Positions 18,791-28,184 of a DNA stretch of 64,000 nt are shown here, one piece after another. The stretch comes from JBBQVS01 sp964657325. Its GTDB lineage: Bacteria > Chloroflexota > Ktedonobacteria > Ktedonobacterales > Ktedonobacteraceae. Both the position numbers and the translations under genes were made by a program. Below the pieces are notes generated by a model. The model had not been told where the DNA came from and ran no database searches. It worked only from the letters and a program-made list of their open reading frames with translations. How positions within the stretch are numbered: position 1 is the stretch's first letter; every line of letters starts with the position of its first letter. The DNA is taken from NCBI GenBank assembly GCA_964657325.1, contig CAZZVE010000008.1:1-64000 (forward strand), given 5' to 3'.

Positions 18791-19312
18791 ATGGTAAACA
18801 TTCGTATCCTTACCGAGCAAGAGACAGTCCTCTTTCAAGCCCTTCGTTTACGTGCTCTGCAAGAGGCACCAAACTCATTTGGAGGTTCTTACGAAGAATT
18901 TAAGCGTGAGTCACTTTCCTCTATCGCAGAGCGAATACGTCACGACACAGATGTTCCAGAGCGATTTGTGTTAGGTGCTTTTAATCAAGAAGGTCAACTC
19001 GTTGGAAACGTCGGTCTTCTGCGTGAGCGCGGACGCAAGAAGCACCATAAGGCTTTGGTTTGGGGCATGTACGTTGCACCTGAAGTACGCGGTCAAGGCA
19101 TTGGTAAACTGCTTATGCAAAACCTATTACAAAAAAGTACAACTATTTCAGGTTTGGAACAAATTCATCTTGGTGTTGTCACTACGAATGTAGCCGCTCG
19201 TCATCTCTACTTAGCTCTAGGGTTTCGTGTCTATGGCACCGAACCTCACGCTTTGAAACTGGATGGACGTTATTTGGATGAAGAACTTATGGTATTTTCG
19301 TTATCGAGGTGA
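18791..19312 (+). CDS. GNAT family N-acetyltransferase
   Basis: 173 residues. The acetyl-CoA motif A is visible as WGMYVAPEVRGQGIGKLLMQ near residues 95-115, with the later NVAARHLYLALGFRVYG of motif B. AGAAAGGGG lies 6 bases before ATG 18791, which is preferred over an in-frame GTG at 18761 overlapping the SWIM stop. The substrate (small amine, antibiotic or protein N-terminus) cannot be inferred. Confidence 0.88.
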   Translation: MVNIRILTEQETVLFQALRLRALQEAPNSFGGSYEEFKRESLSSIAERIRHDTDVPERFVLGAFNQEGQLVGNVGLLRERGRKKHHKALVWGMYVAPEVRGQGIGKLLMQNLLQKSTTISGLEQIHLGVVTTNVAARHLYLALGFRVYGTEPHALKLDGRYLDEELMVFSLSR

Positions 19313-19397
19313 GAAGCTAATGTGTCCTTAGTATAAAATGGCTTATGCACACTCTTGCTAATCAAAAATAGTACAATGAAAAGAATAGGAGGTAGCT

Positions 19398-19778
19398 ATG
19401 CAGATTGATAGTTTAGATCATCTTGTCCTTACTGTGCAAGACATCCAGACTACATGTGAGTTCTATGCCCATGTCTTAGGTATGCAAGTGATCACTTTTG
19501 CTGAGGGACGAAAGGCGCTTCAATTCGGGGATCAGAAAATGAACCTCCATCAGCAGGGGAAAGAATTCGATCCAAAGGCTCAACGTCCAACTCCTGGCTC
19601 CGCTGATCTCTGCTTTCTGACATCAACGCCGCTTGAAGATGTTCTCGCACATCTTCAATCATGCAATGTTTCTTTGCTTCTTGGTCCAGTGAAGCGAACT
19701 GGGGCCACGAAGTCTCTTATATCTCTCTACTTTCGTGATCCTGATGGTAATTTGCTTGAGATATCCAATACTGTCTGA
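19398..19778 (+). CDS. VOC family (glyoxalase/bleomycin resistance/dioxygenase-like) protein
   Basis: 126 residues forming one vicinal-oxygen-chelate module pair. IDSLDHLVLTVQDIQTTCEFYAHVLG gives the first metal-binding His, and YFRDPDGNLLEIS gives the closing Glu. AGGAGG precedes the ATG and an intrinsic terminator follows, so this is the last gene of the stretch or a single-gene unit. It may act on a small electrophile or as a lyase; the specific reaction is unknown. Confidence 0.88.
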   Translation: MQIDSLDHLVLTVQDIQTTCEFYAHVLGMQVITFAEGRKALQFGDQKMNLHQQGKEFDPKAQRPTPGSADLCFLTSTPLEDVLAHLQSCNVSLLLGPVKRTGATKSLISLYFRDPDGNLLEISNTV

Positions 19779-19843
19779 AGCAGCATATACTTCTTTGATT
19801 TGTATCCGCAAAATGTGAACTATTTCACTGTATTTTTATGGAT

Positions 19844-19874
19844 TTCCCTTCATACTTATGAAGGGAACGTTTTT
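19844..19874 (+). terminator. intrinsic terminator after the VOC gene
   Basis: Perfect 10-base stem TTCCCTTCAT / ATGAAGGGAA with loop ACTT, followed by CG and five T. Confidence 0.8.
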
Positions 19875-19991
19875 GTCTTTCATACTATTCTTCGCTTTTC
19901 CCCTTCCTGAGCGAGACAAAACGTCTACTTTGAGCATTGATACTAGTACGAGACCTACATCTAGCATGCTGCTGGATAACGATGGGATCAT

Positions 19992-20582
19992 ATGAACGCA
20001 GTGGAAGACGACTCTCAATTGACTCTTGAAGCCTCTCAGGGATCGATAGAGGCATTTGAGAAACTAGTAATGCACTATGAACCGCGCGTCAGGCGTATGC
20101 TCTATGGGTTGACGCAGGATGTGCAACTCACGCAAGACCTCTGCCAGGAGACATTTCTCGCGGCATATAAGGCGTTGCCTCGTATGGATGGGCACACCTT
20201 ACATTTTGCCCCCTGGCTCTATCGGATCGCGCTCAATCAAGTTCGTAGCGAGTGGCGGCGGCGTAAGCATGTGACTGTACTTCCAATTTCGACACCACCA
20301 GGAGGTGGCGACGAAGACTTTGATGAGGCAAACCAAGACTTTATGGTGAGCGATGTACATTTTGAAGAAAGCATTGTAGAACGTGACCTTGTACAGCGTG
20401 TCCTTGCTCAACTTCCAACAGCCTCGGCGATGTGTCTTCTTTTAGATGCTGAAGGTTTCTCGTATAATGAGATTGCGGAAACAATGCAAGACACACTCTC
20501 TGCGGTACGAAGCAGATTGGCGCGTGCTCGCCAGTCGTTCCAACGTATTTATGCTGGACTCAATCAGGAAGGATGCAAATGA
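19992..20582 (+). CDS. ECF-type RNA polymerase sigma factor
   Basis: 196 residues. Region 2 is seen in LCQETFLAAYKALPRM and FAPWLYRIALNQVRSEWRRRK (residues 50-95). Region 4 is LPTASAMCLLLDAEGFSYNEIAETMQDTLSAVRSRLARARQSF (near 140-185), a helix-turn-helix for the -35 element. Between them is an acidic loop. The ribosome site before ATG 19992 is weak (GATGGGA). The stop overlaps the next start in ATGA, so the downstream membrane protein is translationally coupled and is the natural candidate for its anti-sigma factor. Confidence 0.92.
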   Translation: MNAVEDDSQLTLEASQGSIEAFEKLVMHYEPRVRRMLYGLTQDVQLTQDLCQETFLAAYKALPRMDGHTLHFAPWLYRIALNQVRSEWRRRKHVTVLPISTPPGGGDEDFDEANQDFMVSDVHFEESIVERDLVQRVLAQLPTASAMCLLLDAEGFSYNEIAETMQDTLSAVRSRLARARQSFQRIYAGLNQEGCK

Positions 20583-22000
20583 AGGACGATGTTCAGGACT
20601 CAAAGACAGGCGATGGTCTTCCTCAGCGTCAAGCCTTGCGTGCCATTCTTGATGAAGGTGAGCAGAAGGTTCCCTCGACCACCGCGACCATCATAGCGGC
20701 TATCCGGCGAGAGCAGCAAAAAACGCAAAAAGTAGCGGCTGATGCTGGTCATGATACACATAGCACTCCACCTCCTGTCTCATTTCCGCAGGTTCGAGAG
20801 ATTGAGACGCCACGACCGAAGCGAACAAGACGGATGCTCTATAATGCGTTAGCCCTCACTGCTGTAGCTGCTGCACTAATAGCTTCTTTTGGCATTTTGA
20901 GCTTTATCTTGCCGCACCATTCAGGTACTATGAGTAGTGGTGCCGCATCGAGTGGTAGTTCTCCTGAATTTATGATGACGAAATATCCCTCGTCCATTCC
21001 TGGTACAACTACCACGTGGTCTGCTGTAATTATCACATATAAGATAAATGGCACGACAATCATCGCCAACTATGATCCTGTTGCTGCAAGGTTAACAGTA
21101 TTAGTATCACTACAGAATACAGATACGATAGTGGATGGTGTTTCACATGATGGACACAAGGTGCTTTATTCTGTCTATGATGGTTTCAAAACATCCTACT
21201 ATATTTATCCGCAAGCCACAAAACAAGCTATATTTACGACGCTCGATAAGAGTCGTTCTGCTATTTGGAGCACTGATGATCGCTCACTCTTTATTAGTAC
21301 CGCAAAAGGAATTCTGTCGGTAGATGTGCAAAGCCATACTACAAAACTACTTTTCCCAACACTCCCTTCGGTAGCGTTGCTGAACTACCGCGATGATGGC
21401 TATTTGTACTTTGTAAAAGGTGATACAGGACAGGCATATGCCACACAAGGCACTCTTAATCGCATCAATATCGCACAAGGAAATTCGCAACAAATTACAC
21501 CTTGCACACGTGGCACTCATTTCTGGCTAAGTCCAGATGGAGCAATGGTGTATTACAACTGTCTTGATCAGAATGCGAACATCCTGTACACCGTGAGTAG
21601 TCACGGCACAAATCCTTCTATCTTTCGTTCCAATGGAGGGAACGTGATAGGGTATGCAGCAGACGGTTCGCCGTTAATATTGGGAAATGCAAATGGGAAA
21701 TATCAAGTTATGCAACGAGATACGCAATCAGCACAGGATACTATCTTGATACAAGATGTTGCCCCAGGCGCTGCAACTATAATGGCAGACGACGTGGCTG
21801 TTGCTCCATATGGACACACACTTTTGGCGAAGGGCATATATAGCAAGAGTGGTCAGGTAACACATGAGCAGTTCTGGTTTAGCAACTTGGACACGGGCAC
21901 AAGTACGTCGCTAGCTCTTCCGCACACTGCTAGTACCCCACAGGCGATTGGCTGGGACAAATTACAAGTCCCAGCAGAGATGTTATCACCAGTACCATAA
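20579..22000 (+). CDS. single-pass membrane beta-propeller protein, candidate anti-sigma factor
   Basis: 473 residues from ATG 20579, which overlaps the sigma-factor stop (ATGA) and has AGGAAGGA 5 bases upstream. A cytoplasmic part of about 80 residues (ALRAILDEGEQKVPSTTATIIAAIRRE) precedes one membrane helix (near 84-106, LALTAVAAALIASFGILSFIL). Outside is a Ser/Gly linker and a TolB/WD40-like beta-propeller of about 330 residues with repeated units such as DGHKVLYSVYDG, DDRSLFIST, DDGYLYFVKGD and SPDGAMVYYNC. The layout fits a transmembrane anti-sigma factor with an external sensor, but no zinc-binding HxxxCxxC anti-sigma motif is visible, so this role is inferred from position. Confidence 0.8.
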   Translation: MKDDVQDSKTGDGLPQRQALRAILDEGEQKVPSTTATIIAAIRREQQKTQKVAADAGHDTHSTPPPVSFPQVREIETPRPKRTRRMLYNALALTAVAAALIASFGILSFILPHHSGTMSSGAASSGSSPEFMMTKYPSSIPGTTTTWSAVIITYKINGTTIIANYDPVAARLTVLVSLQNTDTIVDGVSHDGHKVLYSVYDGFKTSYYIYPQATKQAIFTTLDKSRSAIWSTDDRSLFISTAKGILSVDVQSHTTKLLFPTLPSVALLNYRDDGYLYFVKGDTGQAYATQGTLNRINIAQGNSQQITPCTRGTHFWLSPDGAMVYYNCLDQNANILYTVSSHGTNPSIFRSNGGNVIGYAADGSPLILGNANGKYQVMQRDTQSAQDTILIQDVAPGAATIMADDVAVAPYGHTLLAKGIYSKSGQVTHEQFWFSNLDTGTSTSLALPHTASTPQAIGWDKLQVPAEMLSPVP

Positions 22001-22016
22001 GCTGTAATTATTGAAG

Positions 22017-22033
22017 GTAGTGTTTTACACTAC
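22017..22033. terminator. short hairpin between convergent genes
   Basis: GTAGTGT, TTT, ACACTAC: a perfect 7-base stem with a 3-base loop between the propeller gene stop and the PHP gene stop, which it overlaps. It is a weak candidate for a shared transcription end. Confidence 0.35.
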
Positions 22034-22804
22034 TATATACTCTTCAGGAACTCGTTGCTTCCATATTCTCACTTGAGAGATGCCGACTTCACGTAGTATA
22101 TCTAGCGTTTGTGGGTGCGCCTGTGCAACCTGTTTGGGGTTATGTGCGTCGGAGCCAACACTAATTGGCGTGTTGTGCAGTGCACACGCCTTTGCGAGGT
22201 GGCGGACCATATCAGGGTAGAAGAGTGTATCAAACCCATTTATTTCTAGCGCAACATTCTTTTGTGTTGCAAGTGCTGCAAGTTGCTCATATTCGTCATC
22301 GAGGTGTGGTGGAAGGTACGGATTTCTATAGCGCATACGGACGGGATGGCTAACCAGGCTAAAGAAGCCACTTTGTACTGCCTCGCGCAGGAGTTGTAGA
22401 TAACGTCGCCATGTTGCCTCCCCTTGTTCACGTGTGAGTGTGTTATCGCGTTCAAAGAGTTTGCCATCAACCTGATGCACAGAGCCAATGAGAAAATCCC
22501 AGGAATAGCCCTGTAGAGATGCCTGAATAGCCTCATTTTTCTCTGGGATAAAATCTACTTCCAAGCCGAGTCGCACATCAACGCTTGCGGGCCGCCCTGC
22601 TGCATGCACCATGTCTATATACTCCTGAAATGTGAGGATGGGTCCTTCTAGTTCCATATGTGTCAATGGTGCGCGTGCTTCATCCATCTGAAAGACGTGT
22701 TCAGACAGGCCGAGAACGCGTATGCCATGTTCGTGTGCAGAGTGTGCCATGTGTAGGGCAGAACTGCGAACGACGTGACTGTGGAAATCTGTATCAAGCG
22801 GCAT
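22025..22804 (-). CDS. PHP domain phosphoesterase, histidinol-phosphatase-like
   Basis: 259 residues from ATG 22804, chosen because GGAGGG lies 6 bases upstream; the open frame continues 35 codons further with no such site. PHP metal ligands are visible in order: DFHSH near residue 6, GLSEHVF, GLEVDFIPE, GSVHQVD, VSHPVRM, and a final GSDAHNP. These bind a di- or trinuclear metal centre that hydrolyses phosphate esters. HisK-type histidinol-phosphatases have this length and motif order, but the gene is not near his genes, so another small phosphoester is possible. Confidence 0.87.
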   Translation of the reverse strand: MPLDTDFHSHVVRSSALHMAHSAHEHGIRVLGLSEHVFQMDEARAPLTHMELEGPILTFQEYIDMVHAAGRPASVDVRLGLEVDFIPEKNEAIQASLQGYSWDFLIGSVHQVDGKLFERDNTLTREQGEATWRRYLQLLREAVQSGFFSLVSHPVRMRYRNPYLPPHLDDEYEQLAALATQKNVALEINGFDTLFYPDMVRHLAKACALHNTPISVGSDAHNPKQVAQAHPQTLDILREVGISQVRIWKQRVPEEYIVV

Positions 22805-23103
22805 GAGGAACCCTCCGTGGTTAAAGAAGACGCGTAGTTTGTAGCAGTTGTCCAGCGCGAAAACGTTCGAGTGTAAATGGCGCAATTGGATAAGTAAAGC
22901 TTGTGCCATCTACAACCAGTTCAGTCAAAAGTTTCACCACCATTGGTGCGTGCATAAAACCCTGTATGGAGAAAGAATACCACATGATTCTTACGTGGAT
23001 GGTGCTCAACAGGTTAAACGGATAAGATATAATGTAAGTCTCTGCTCATGAACTTTCGAGTAGGTATTCAACAGCGATTGTATTCCAGGGAGGGTAATGA
23101 GGT

Positions 23104-24426
23104 ATGTCAGTTTCCTCTTCCACTGAACACGTCGTCATCATTGGCGGAGGTGCAACGGGTGCGCTTATCGCTGTGCGACTTGCAGAACGTGGTTTCCGCG
23201 TGACCGTACTTGAGAAAGCCCTGGTGGGTAATGGTTCTTCCAGTCGTTCTGCGGCAGGTATTCGAGCGCAGTTCAGCACTGAGGAGACAGTAGTTGGAAT
23301 GCAATATAGCGAGTGGTGGTATAGCCACTTCCATGACCTCTTACACAGTCCAGCAGATGTCCGTCAGCAACCTGTGATACGACAGAACGGCTACCTGTTC
23401 CTCTACGAAGACCCCGATACAATTCCAGCATGGCTACCTCGCAGACAACATGAGGTAGCCCACAACTGGCAGCACGCACAAACAGCAGCGAGAATGCAGC
23501 AAAGCCTTGGTCTTCCTGTTGAAATGCTGACTCCACAGCATGTCGAGGAACGCTGGCCTTTTCTTAGCGCCAACCGCTTGACGGGAGCTACTTGGTGTCC
23601 TACTGATGGTTTTCTCATACCTCATATGATCTATACCGAAGGGTTCCGACGGGCAAAAGAACTTGGCGTTCAGGTACAACAGGATACCGAGGTTGTTGGT
23701 GCTCTAGTAGGCACGGATCGCATACGTGCGTTGGTGACAAATAAGGGAACGATTGAGGCAGATTGGTTTGTCAACGCTACTAATGCTTGGGCATCTCGCA
23801 TTAGTCCGCGAATTGGTGGTATGAGACTCGCTGTTGCTCCACTCAAGCGTTACCTTTATTTCCTGAAACCTTCGCAGCCCATTATAGACGCAACAGCGTG
23901 GCAGCAACTCCCTATGATTATCTACGGGGTAGGAAGCCATCGAGGGGCACACTCACGACCAGAACGTGATCTTTTGCTGCTTGCTTGGGGACACGAGACA
24001 GCTTCAGAGGTGCATTTCAGTGATGCTGACCAAGACCGTATTGATCCCCCATTTCGCCATGATAACGGTATTGACAACTACGGATACGCTATACTTGGAC
24101 AAGTGGAGGAATTCTCTCCACAGCTCGCTAACTCAGGAGGCTTAATAGCTACAACCTCTGGATTTTATGGAGCCACGCCTGACGCTAATCCACTGATCGG
24201 CCATGATACATATCGGCAGAACCTTATTCACGCAGTTGGATTTTCGGGGCACGGCCTGATGCACGCTCCTGTTACCGCGCTGTTAGTCGAAGCCATACTC
24301 GCAGGAGACGTTGTTCATGGTCATATGCCCATGCCAGTTCCATTCGATCACGCTACAATGGACATCAGTACGTTTGCTCCTGGACGTACTTTTGAAAGTT
24401 CACGCCGGGAGACGCTGGTTCTATAA
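23104..24426 (+). CDS. FAD-dependent oxidoreductase of the DAO (glycine/sarcosine oxidase-like) family
   Basis: 440 residues. The N-terminal dinucleotide-binding motif is VVIIGGGATGALIAVRLAERG with the acidic strand end VTVLEKA. SSRSAAGIRAQFS is the typical FAD-contacting loop of DAO proteins. The C-terminal GLIATTSGFYGATPDANPLIG and AVGFSGHGLMHAPV form the FAD-binding closing motif. The substrate is likely an amino acid or N-methyl amine, oxidised with release of hydrogen peroxide or electron transfer. GGGAGGG lies 9 bases before ATG. A TATAAT at 23028-23033 without a clear -35 may be its promoter. Confidence 0.88.
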   Translation: MSVSSSTEHVVIIGGGATGALIAVRLAERGFRVTVLEKALVGNGSSSRSAAGIRAQFSTEETVVGMQYSEWWYSHFHDLLHSPADVRQQPVIRQNGYLFLYEDPDTIPAWLPRRQHEVAHNWQHAQTAARMQQSLGLPVEMLTPQHVEERWPFLSANRLTGATWCPTDGFLIPHMIYTEGFRRAKELGVQVQQDTEVVGALVGTDRIRALVTNKGTIEADWFVNATNAWASRISPRIGGMRLAVAPLKRYLYFLKPSQPIIDATAWQQLPMIIYGVGSHRGAHSRPERDLLLLAWGHETASEVHFSDADQDRIDPPFRHDNGIDNYGYAILGQVEEFSPQLANSGGLIATTSGFYGATPDANPLIGHDTYRQNLIHAVGFSGHGLMHAPVTALLVEAILAGDVVHGHMPMPVPFDHATMDISTFAPGRTFESSRRETLVL

Positions 24427-24602
24427 ACTACAACAGCTTTCATTTCTATACTGGATGAATATTTCTTTCATGTATTTGACTAAATGGAAGGAGATGTGGG
24501 AGATCGCGCCCTAGAAAGGGTGTTTGGTGTCGGCTCCTTCACTTTTTTGCTCTTACCCGTGACTCTCTACCATATTCCACCTACAAAGGCAGGTAAACAA
24601 TT

Positions 24603-27600
24603 ATGATGAGGCAGATCGGTGACCTCCCGCACGCGCTCGACGAGAGCGCGGCACTGGCGCAGCATTTCGTTGGCAAACAGCTAGCCGTGTTCCTCGACTA
24701 CGACGGAACCCTGACTCCGATCCGAGACCGGCCGCAGGACGCCGTGATCTCAGACAGCATGCGTGAGGCTGTGCGGAAGCTGGCCGAACGAGTCCCCGTG
24801 GGTGTTGTTAGCGGTCGCGACCGTAAAGTCGTGCAGAAGCTCATGGGACTCGACACCCTGCTCGTGGCTGGCGACCACGGTTTCGACATCTGGAGCCCAA
24901 TAGGAGGATCCATTCAGCGTGAAGAGGGCGCGTCATTCGAGGGCCTGCTGCGAGAAGTAGCGACACAGCTTCGCACCGAGCTGGCCAACATCCCTGGAAC
25001 CCTGGTCGAGACCAAGAAGCGTTCGGTGGCCGCTCATTTCCGCTTGGTACCACAAGAACAGAGACCGCGTGTCAAGGAGACCGTTGATGCCATTCTCAGC
25101 GAGCATCCTGAGGAACTCAAGGTCACACCGGGCAAGATGGTCTTTGAGATCCAGCCCAAACTAGACTGGGACAAGGGCAAGGCGGTGCTCTATCTGCTCG
25201 ATGAGCTGGGCCTGGACCGAGAAGACGTGATCCCTATCTATCTAGGCGATGATATTACTGACGAGAACGCCTTCCGATCCTTGGCGGGGCGCGGTATCGG
25301 CATTTTCGTGGGAAATGCCGACGACCCTGAGAACGCCAACCGCACCACTTCCGCAGACTACGTGCTGAACACGGTTGGGGAGGTGGAGGAGTTTCTCAAT
25401 AGGCTCGCCGCCCTGTACTCCGTAGAGGGGAAGCCAATGCCGCCTAATTGGGTATCTAAGCCCAACCCGGAGGAGTGGACACTCGCCTACGACTCCTTCG
25501 AGCCAGAGCAGGAGAGGCTGCGGGAGGTACTGACCTCGACCGGCAACGGCTATTTCTGCACCCGTGGCAGTGCCGAGTGGGCCGACGTGGACGATATCCA
25601 CTATCCGGGCACCTATGCACATGGCTGCTACAATCGGGAGACGACCATCATGGGCGGTCACCCGGTGCTCAATGAGGACCTGGTCAACCTTCCCAACTGG
25701 CTCGTGCTCAAACTCCGCATCGGCGGCGATGAGCCGATTACCCTGAAGAACGTCGAGCTGCTGAGTTACCGACACGAGGTGGATGTCCGCAACGCGATGG
25801 TAATGCGCACGCTTCGCTTCCGCGACCGCCGGGGTCGCGAGACGACGCTCTCCAGCCGACGCTTCGTCAGCATGGCCGATATGCATCAGGCGGCCCTGGA
25901 GTGGACTCTCACGGCTGAGAACTGGTCTGGCCCAGTGGAGGTCATCACGGCACTTGACGCTCGCGTTAGCAATCAGGGCGTCGCTCGCTACCAGGAGCTT
26001 GAGGGACGCCACCTGCATCCTGTGTCGAGTCGGACTCCGTGTCCAGATACGATCTCCCTGATAGCGCAAACGCGTCAATCTCGCATCTATGTGGCCGAGG
26101 CAGTACGGACACGCGTGTACGCAGACTCGGCTGAGTTGGAGGCCGAGCGTGGGCTGTATCAGATGGAGGACTATGCCCATCAGACACTAGGCTTCACTCT
26201 TCAGCAAGAACACCCGGTCCGTGTCGAGAAGTTGGTCTCATTCTACACCTCTCATGACCAGGCGATCAACGAGCCCCTGACCAATGCCGAGAAGGCGGTC
26301 AGGCGTTTCGGTACCTTTGAGGAAGCATTTGACCGTCACCAGCGTGCATGGGACAAGTTGTGGGACGACTGCGACATTCGAGTGCCCAACGACAGCCGGG
26401 TTCAGTTTCTGCTACGCTTTCACGCCTCCCACGTTCTGCAGACCTGCTCCTCCCACACAGCCGACTTGGACGTCGGAGTTCCCGCACGTGGTCTCAACGG
26501 GGAAGCCTATCGAGGTCACATCTTCTGGGACGAGCTTTACATCTATCCCTTCCTGAACTTCCGGCTACCGAAGATCACGCGTGGTCTCCTGATGTATCGG
26601 TACCGCAGACTCGACGAGGCCCGTATGTTGGCTCGCGAGGCCGGTTATCAGGGCGCGATGTACCCCTGGCAGAGTGGCAGCGACGGGAAAGAAGAGACTC
26701 AGGTTGTCCACCTCAACCCGCGTTCAGGATTGTGGGAATCGGACTTGAGCCAGAATCAGAGGCACGTGAACGCTGCCATCTTCTACAACATCTGGCACTA
26801 TATCCAGGCCACGGGGGACACCGACTTCCTGCTCGGACCCGGTGCCGAGATGATGATAGAGATCGCCCGTTTCTGGTCCAGCATCGCTCACTTCAACCCG
26901 GTACGTGACCGCTATGAGATTCACGGCGTCATGGGACCGGACGAGTTCCACGAGAAATACCCAGACTCAGAGGAGCCTGGTCTACGCAATAACGCGTACA
27001 CCAACGTGATGGTGGCGTGGATCTGTGATGTTGCGGGCAAGTTGCTTGCCATGCTGCCCGCTCGGTGGCGGCGGTCGCTCTGTGAGCGGATAGACCTCAC
27101 CGACCAGGAAATCGAGATCTGGAAGGAGATGAGTCACAAGATGTACGTCCCCTTCCACGTGGATGGCGTCATCAGCCAGTTCGAGGGCTGGGAGGACCTG
27201 GAGGAACTGGACTGGGATGCCTATCGCCGCGAGTACGGCAACATCCAGAGGCTTGACCGCATCCTGCGAGCGGAGGGAAAGGAGCCTGATCGCTATAAAT
27301 TGTCGAAGCAGGCAGACACCGTGCTATTGTTCTACCTGTTCCGACAGGACGAGCTGAAGCAAATATTCGAGCGCCTGAGCTACTCGTATACACCTGAGAC
27401 GCTGCACTCGACCGTCGCCTATTATGATGCCCGAACCTCACACGGATCCACTTTGAGCTTCGTCACGTATGCCGGGATTTACTCTGAGATCGACCTAACG
27501 ACCTCCTGGGAGCGGTACATGGTGGCATTGGAGAGCGACATTGGCGATGTGCAAGGCGGCACCACAGCCGAGGGTATCCACATGGGTGTGATGTCGGGAA

Positions 27601-27860
27601 CGCTAGACTTGGTGCAACGTAGCTATATGGGTGAGGCGATTCGCGATGGTGTCCTCTACTTCAACCCCAAGGCTATGAACCATCTGCGTGGCCTGACCTT
27701 GCCTATGCGTTTCAGAGGGCTGCTGATCGAGGTCACTCTCGAGGACGACCTTCTGCGGGTTAACACCGAGATCGACAGCCTGAACAGGTCAGTTACATTG
27801 GGTGTTGGAGATCAGGTCCGTGAGATCAGGTCTGGTGAGAGCCACACTTTCAACCTCTGA
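24603..27860 (+). CDS. otsB: trehalose-6-phosphate phosphatase fused to a GH65 glycoside phosphorylase/hydrolase
   Basis: 1,085 residues. Residues 25-265 are an OtsB-type HAD phosphatase: DYDGTLTPI near 31, VVSGRD near 65 and YLGDDITDENAF near 215. Residues from about 290 to the end form a GH65 protein: an N-terminal beta-sandwich, then the catalytic barrel with FWDELYIYPF near 645 and GPDEFH with the general acid Glu781, and a closing beta domain. GH65 enzymes are trehalose, maltose or kojibiose phosphorylases, or acid trehalases. The fusion could remove phosphate from trehalose-6-phosphate and then cleave trehalose. Mycobacterial OtsB1 has a comparable arrangement. G+C is clearly higher than before it (34 of 60 bases from 26281, 21 of 60 from 21181), so transfer from an actinobacterium is possible. 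Confidence 0.9.
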   Translation: MMRQIGDLPHALDESAALAQHFVGKQLAVFLDYDGTLTPIRDRPQDAVISDSMREAVRKLAERVPVGVVSGRDRKVVQKLMGLDTLLVAGDHGFDIWSPIGGSIQREEGASFEGLLREVATQLRTELANIPGTLVETKKRSVAAHFRLVPQEQRPRVKETVDAILSEHPEELKVTPGKMVFEIQPKLDWDKGKAVLYLLDELGLDREDVIPIYLGDDITDENAFRSLAGRGIGIFVGNADDPENANRTTSADYVLNTVGEVEEFLNRLAALYSVEGKPMPPNWVSKPNPEEWTLAYDSFEPEQERLREVLTSTGNGYFCTRGSAEWADVDDIHYPGTYAHGCYNRETTIMGGHPVLNEDLVNLPNWLVLKLRIGGDEPITLKNVELLSYRHEVDVRNAMVMRTLRFRDRRGRETTLSSRRFVSMADMHQAALEWTLTAENWSGPVEVITALDARVSNQGVARYQELEGRHLHPVSSRTPCPDTISLIAQTRQSRIYVAEAVRTRVYADSAELEAERGLYQMEDYAHQTLGFTLQQEHPVRVEKLVSFYTSHDQAINEPLTNAEKAVRRFGTFEEAFDRHQRAWDKLWDDCDIRVPNDSRVQFLLRFHASHVLQTCSSHTADLDVGVPARGLNGEAYRGHIFWDELYIYPFLNFRLPKITRGLLMYRYRRLDEARMLAREAGYQGAMYPWQSGSDGKEETQVVHLNPRSGLWESDLSQNQRHVNAAIFYNIWHYIQATGDTDFLLGPGAEMMIEIARFWSSIAHFNPVRDRYEIHGVMGPDEFHEKYPDSEEPGLRNNAYTNVMVAWICDVAGKLLAMLPARWRRSLCERIDLTDQEIEIWKEMSHKMYVPFHVDGVISQFEGWEDLEELDWDAYRREYGNIQRLDRILRAEGKEPDRYKLSKQADTVLLFYLFRQDELKQIFERLSYSYTPETLHSTVAYYDARTSHGSTLSFVTYAGIYSEIDLTTSWERYMVALESDIGDVQGGTTAEGIHMGVMSGTLDLVQRSYMGEAIRDGVLYFNPKAMNHLRGLTLPMRFRGLLIEVTLEDDLLRVNTEIDSLNRSVTLGVGDQVREIRSGESHTFNL

Positions 27861-28184
27861 ACGGAATCCAGGCAGGAGAGAGTGCTACACCGGGCGGAAG
27901 ATTCGAATGGGAGCTTGTAAGAGGCACAAGTGTCGCGATCTGTGGGAGTTCTCTGTTGCACAGAGCGGCACGCAGAAGCATCAGTATAGGAGGCTTGCAT
28001 TGTTCTGAGTTCGCCTCTTGAGAAGGGCTTTCGAGAGCAGAACGCGGTACACGCGATTCGTGGTATTCGCGCAAAGGACGAAAGCCCTCTTCGAGGGGAA
28101 CTCGGTAAAAAGGAAGAGCTTGTCAATCGCGACTAAGCGAGTGCATTCTTCCTTGATCACTACCGCAAAACCAATCAGGAGAGT
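27861..28184. other. intergenic region between convergent sugar genes
   Basis: 324 bases between the OtsB-GH65 stop and the GH3 stop. It holds an inverted repeat, AGGGCTTTCG (28024-28033) and CGAAAGCCCT (28079-28088), perfect over 10 bases around 45 bases. I see no gene and no clear U-tract terminator. Confidence 0.5.

Noticed and set aside
25242..26180. 312-codon open frame on the minus strand inside the OtsB-GH65 gene
   Set aside because: It is antisense to a clearly conserved enzyme, has no recognisable domain, and high G+C makes long chance frames common.
28024..28088. Inverted repeat as terminator between the convergent OtsB-GH65 and GH3 genes
   Set aside because: The 45-base loop and lack of a T tract make it a poor terminator; kept only as a noted dyad.
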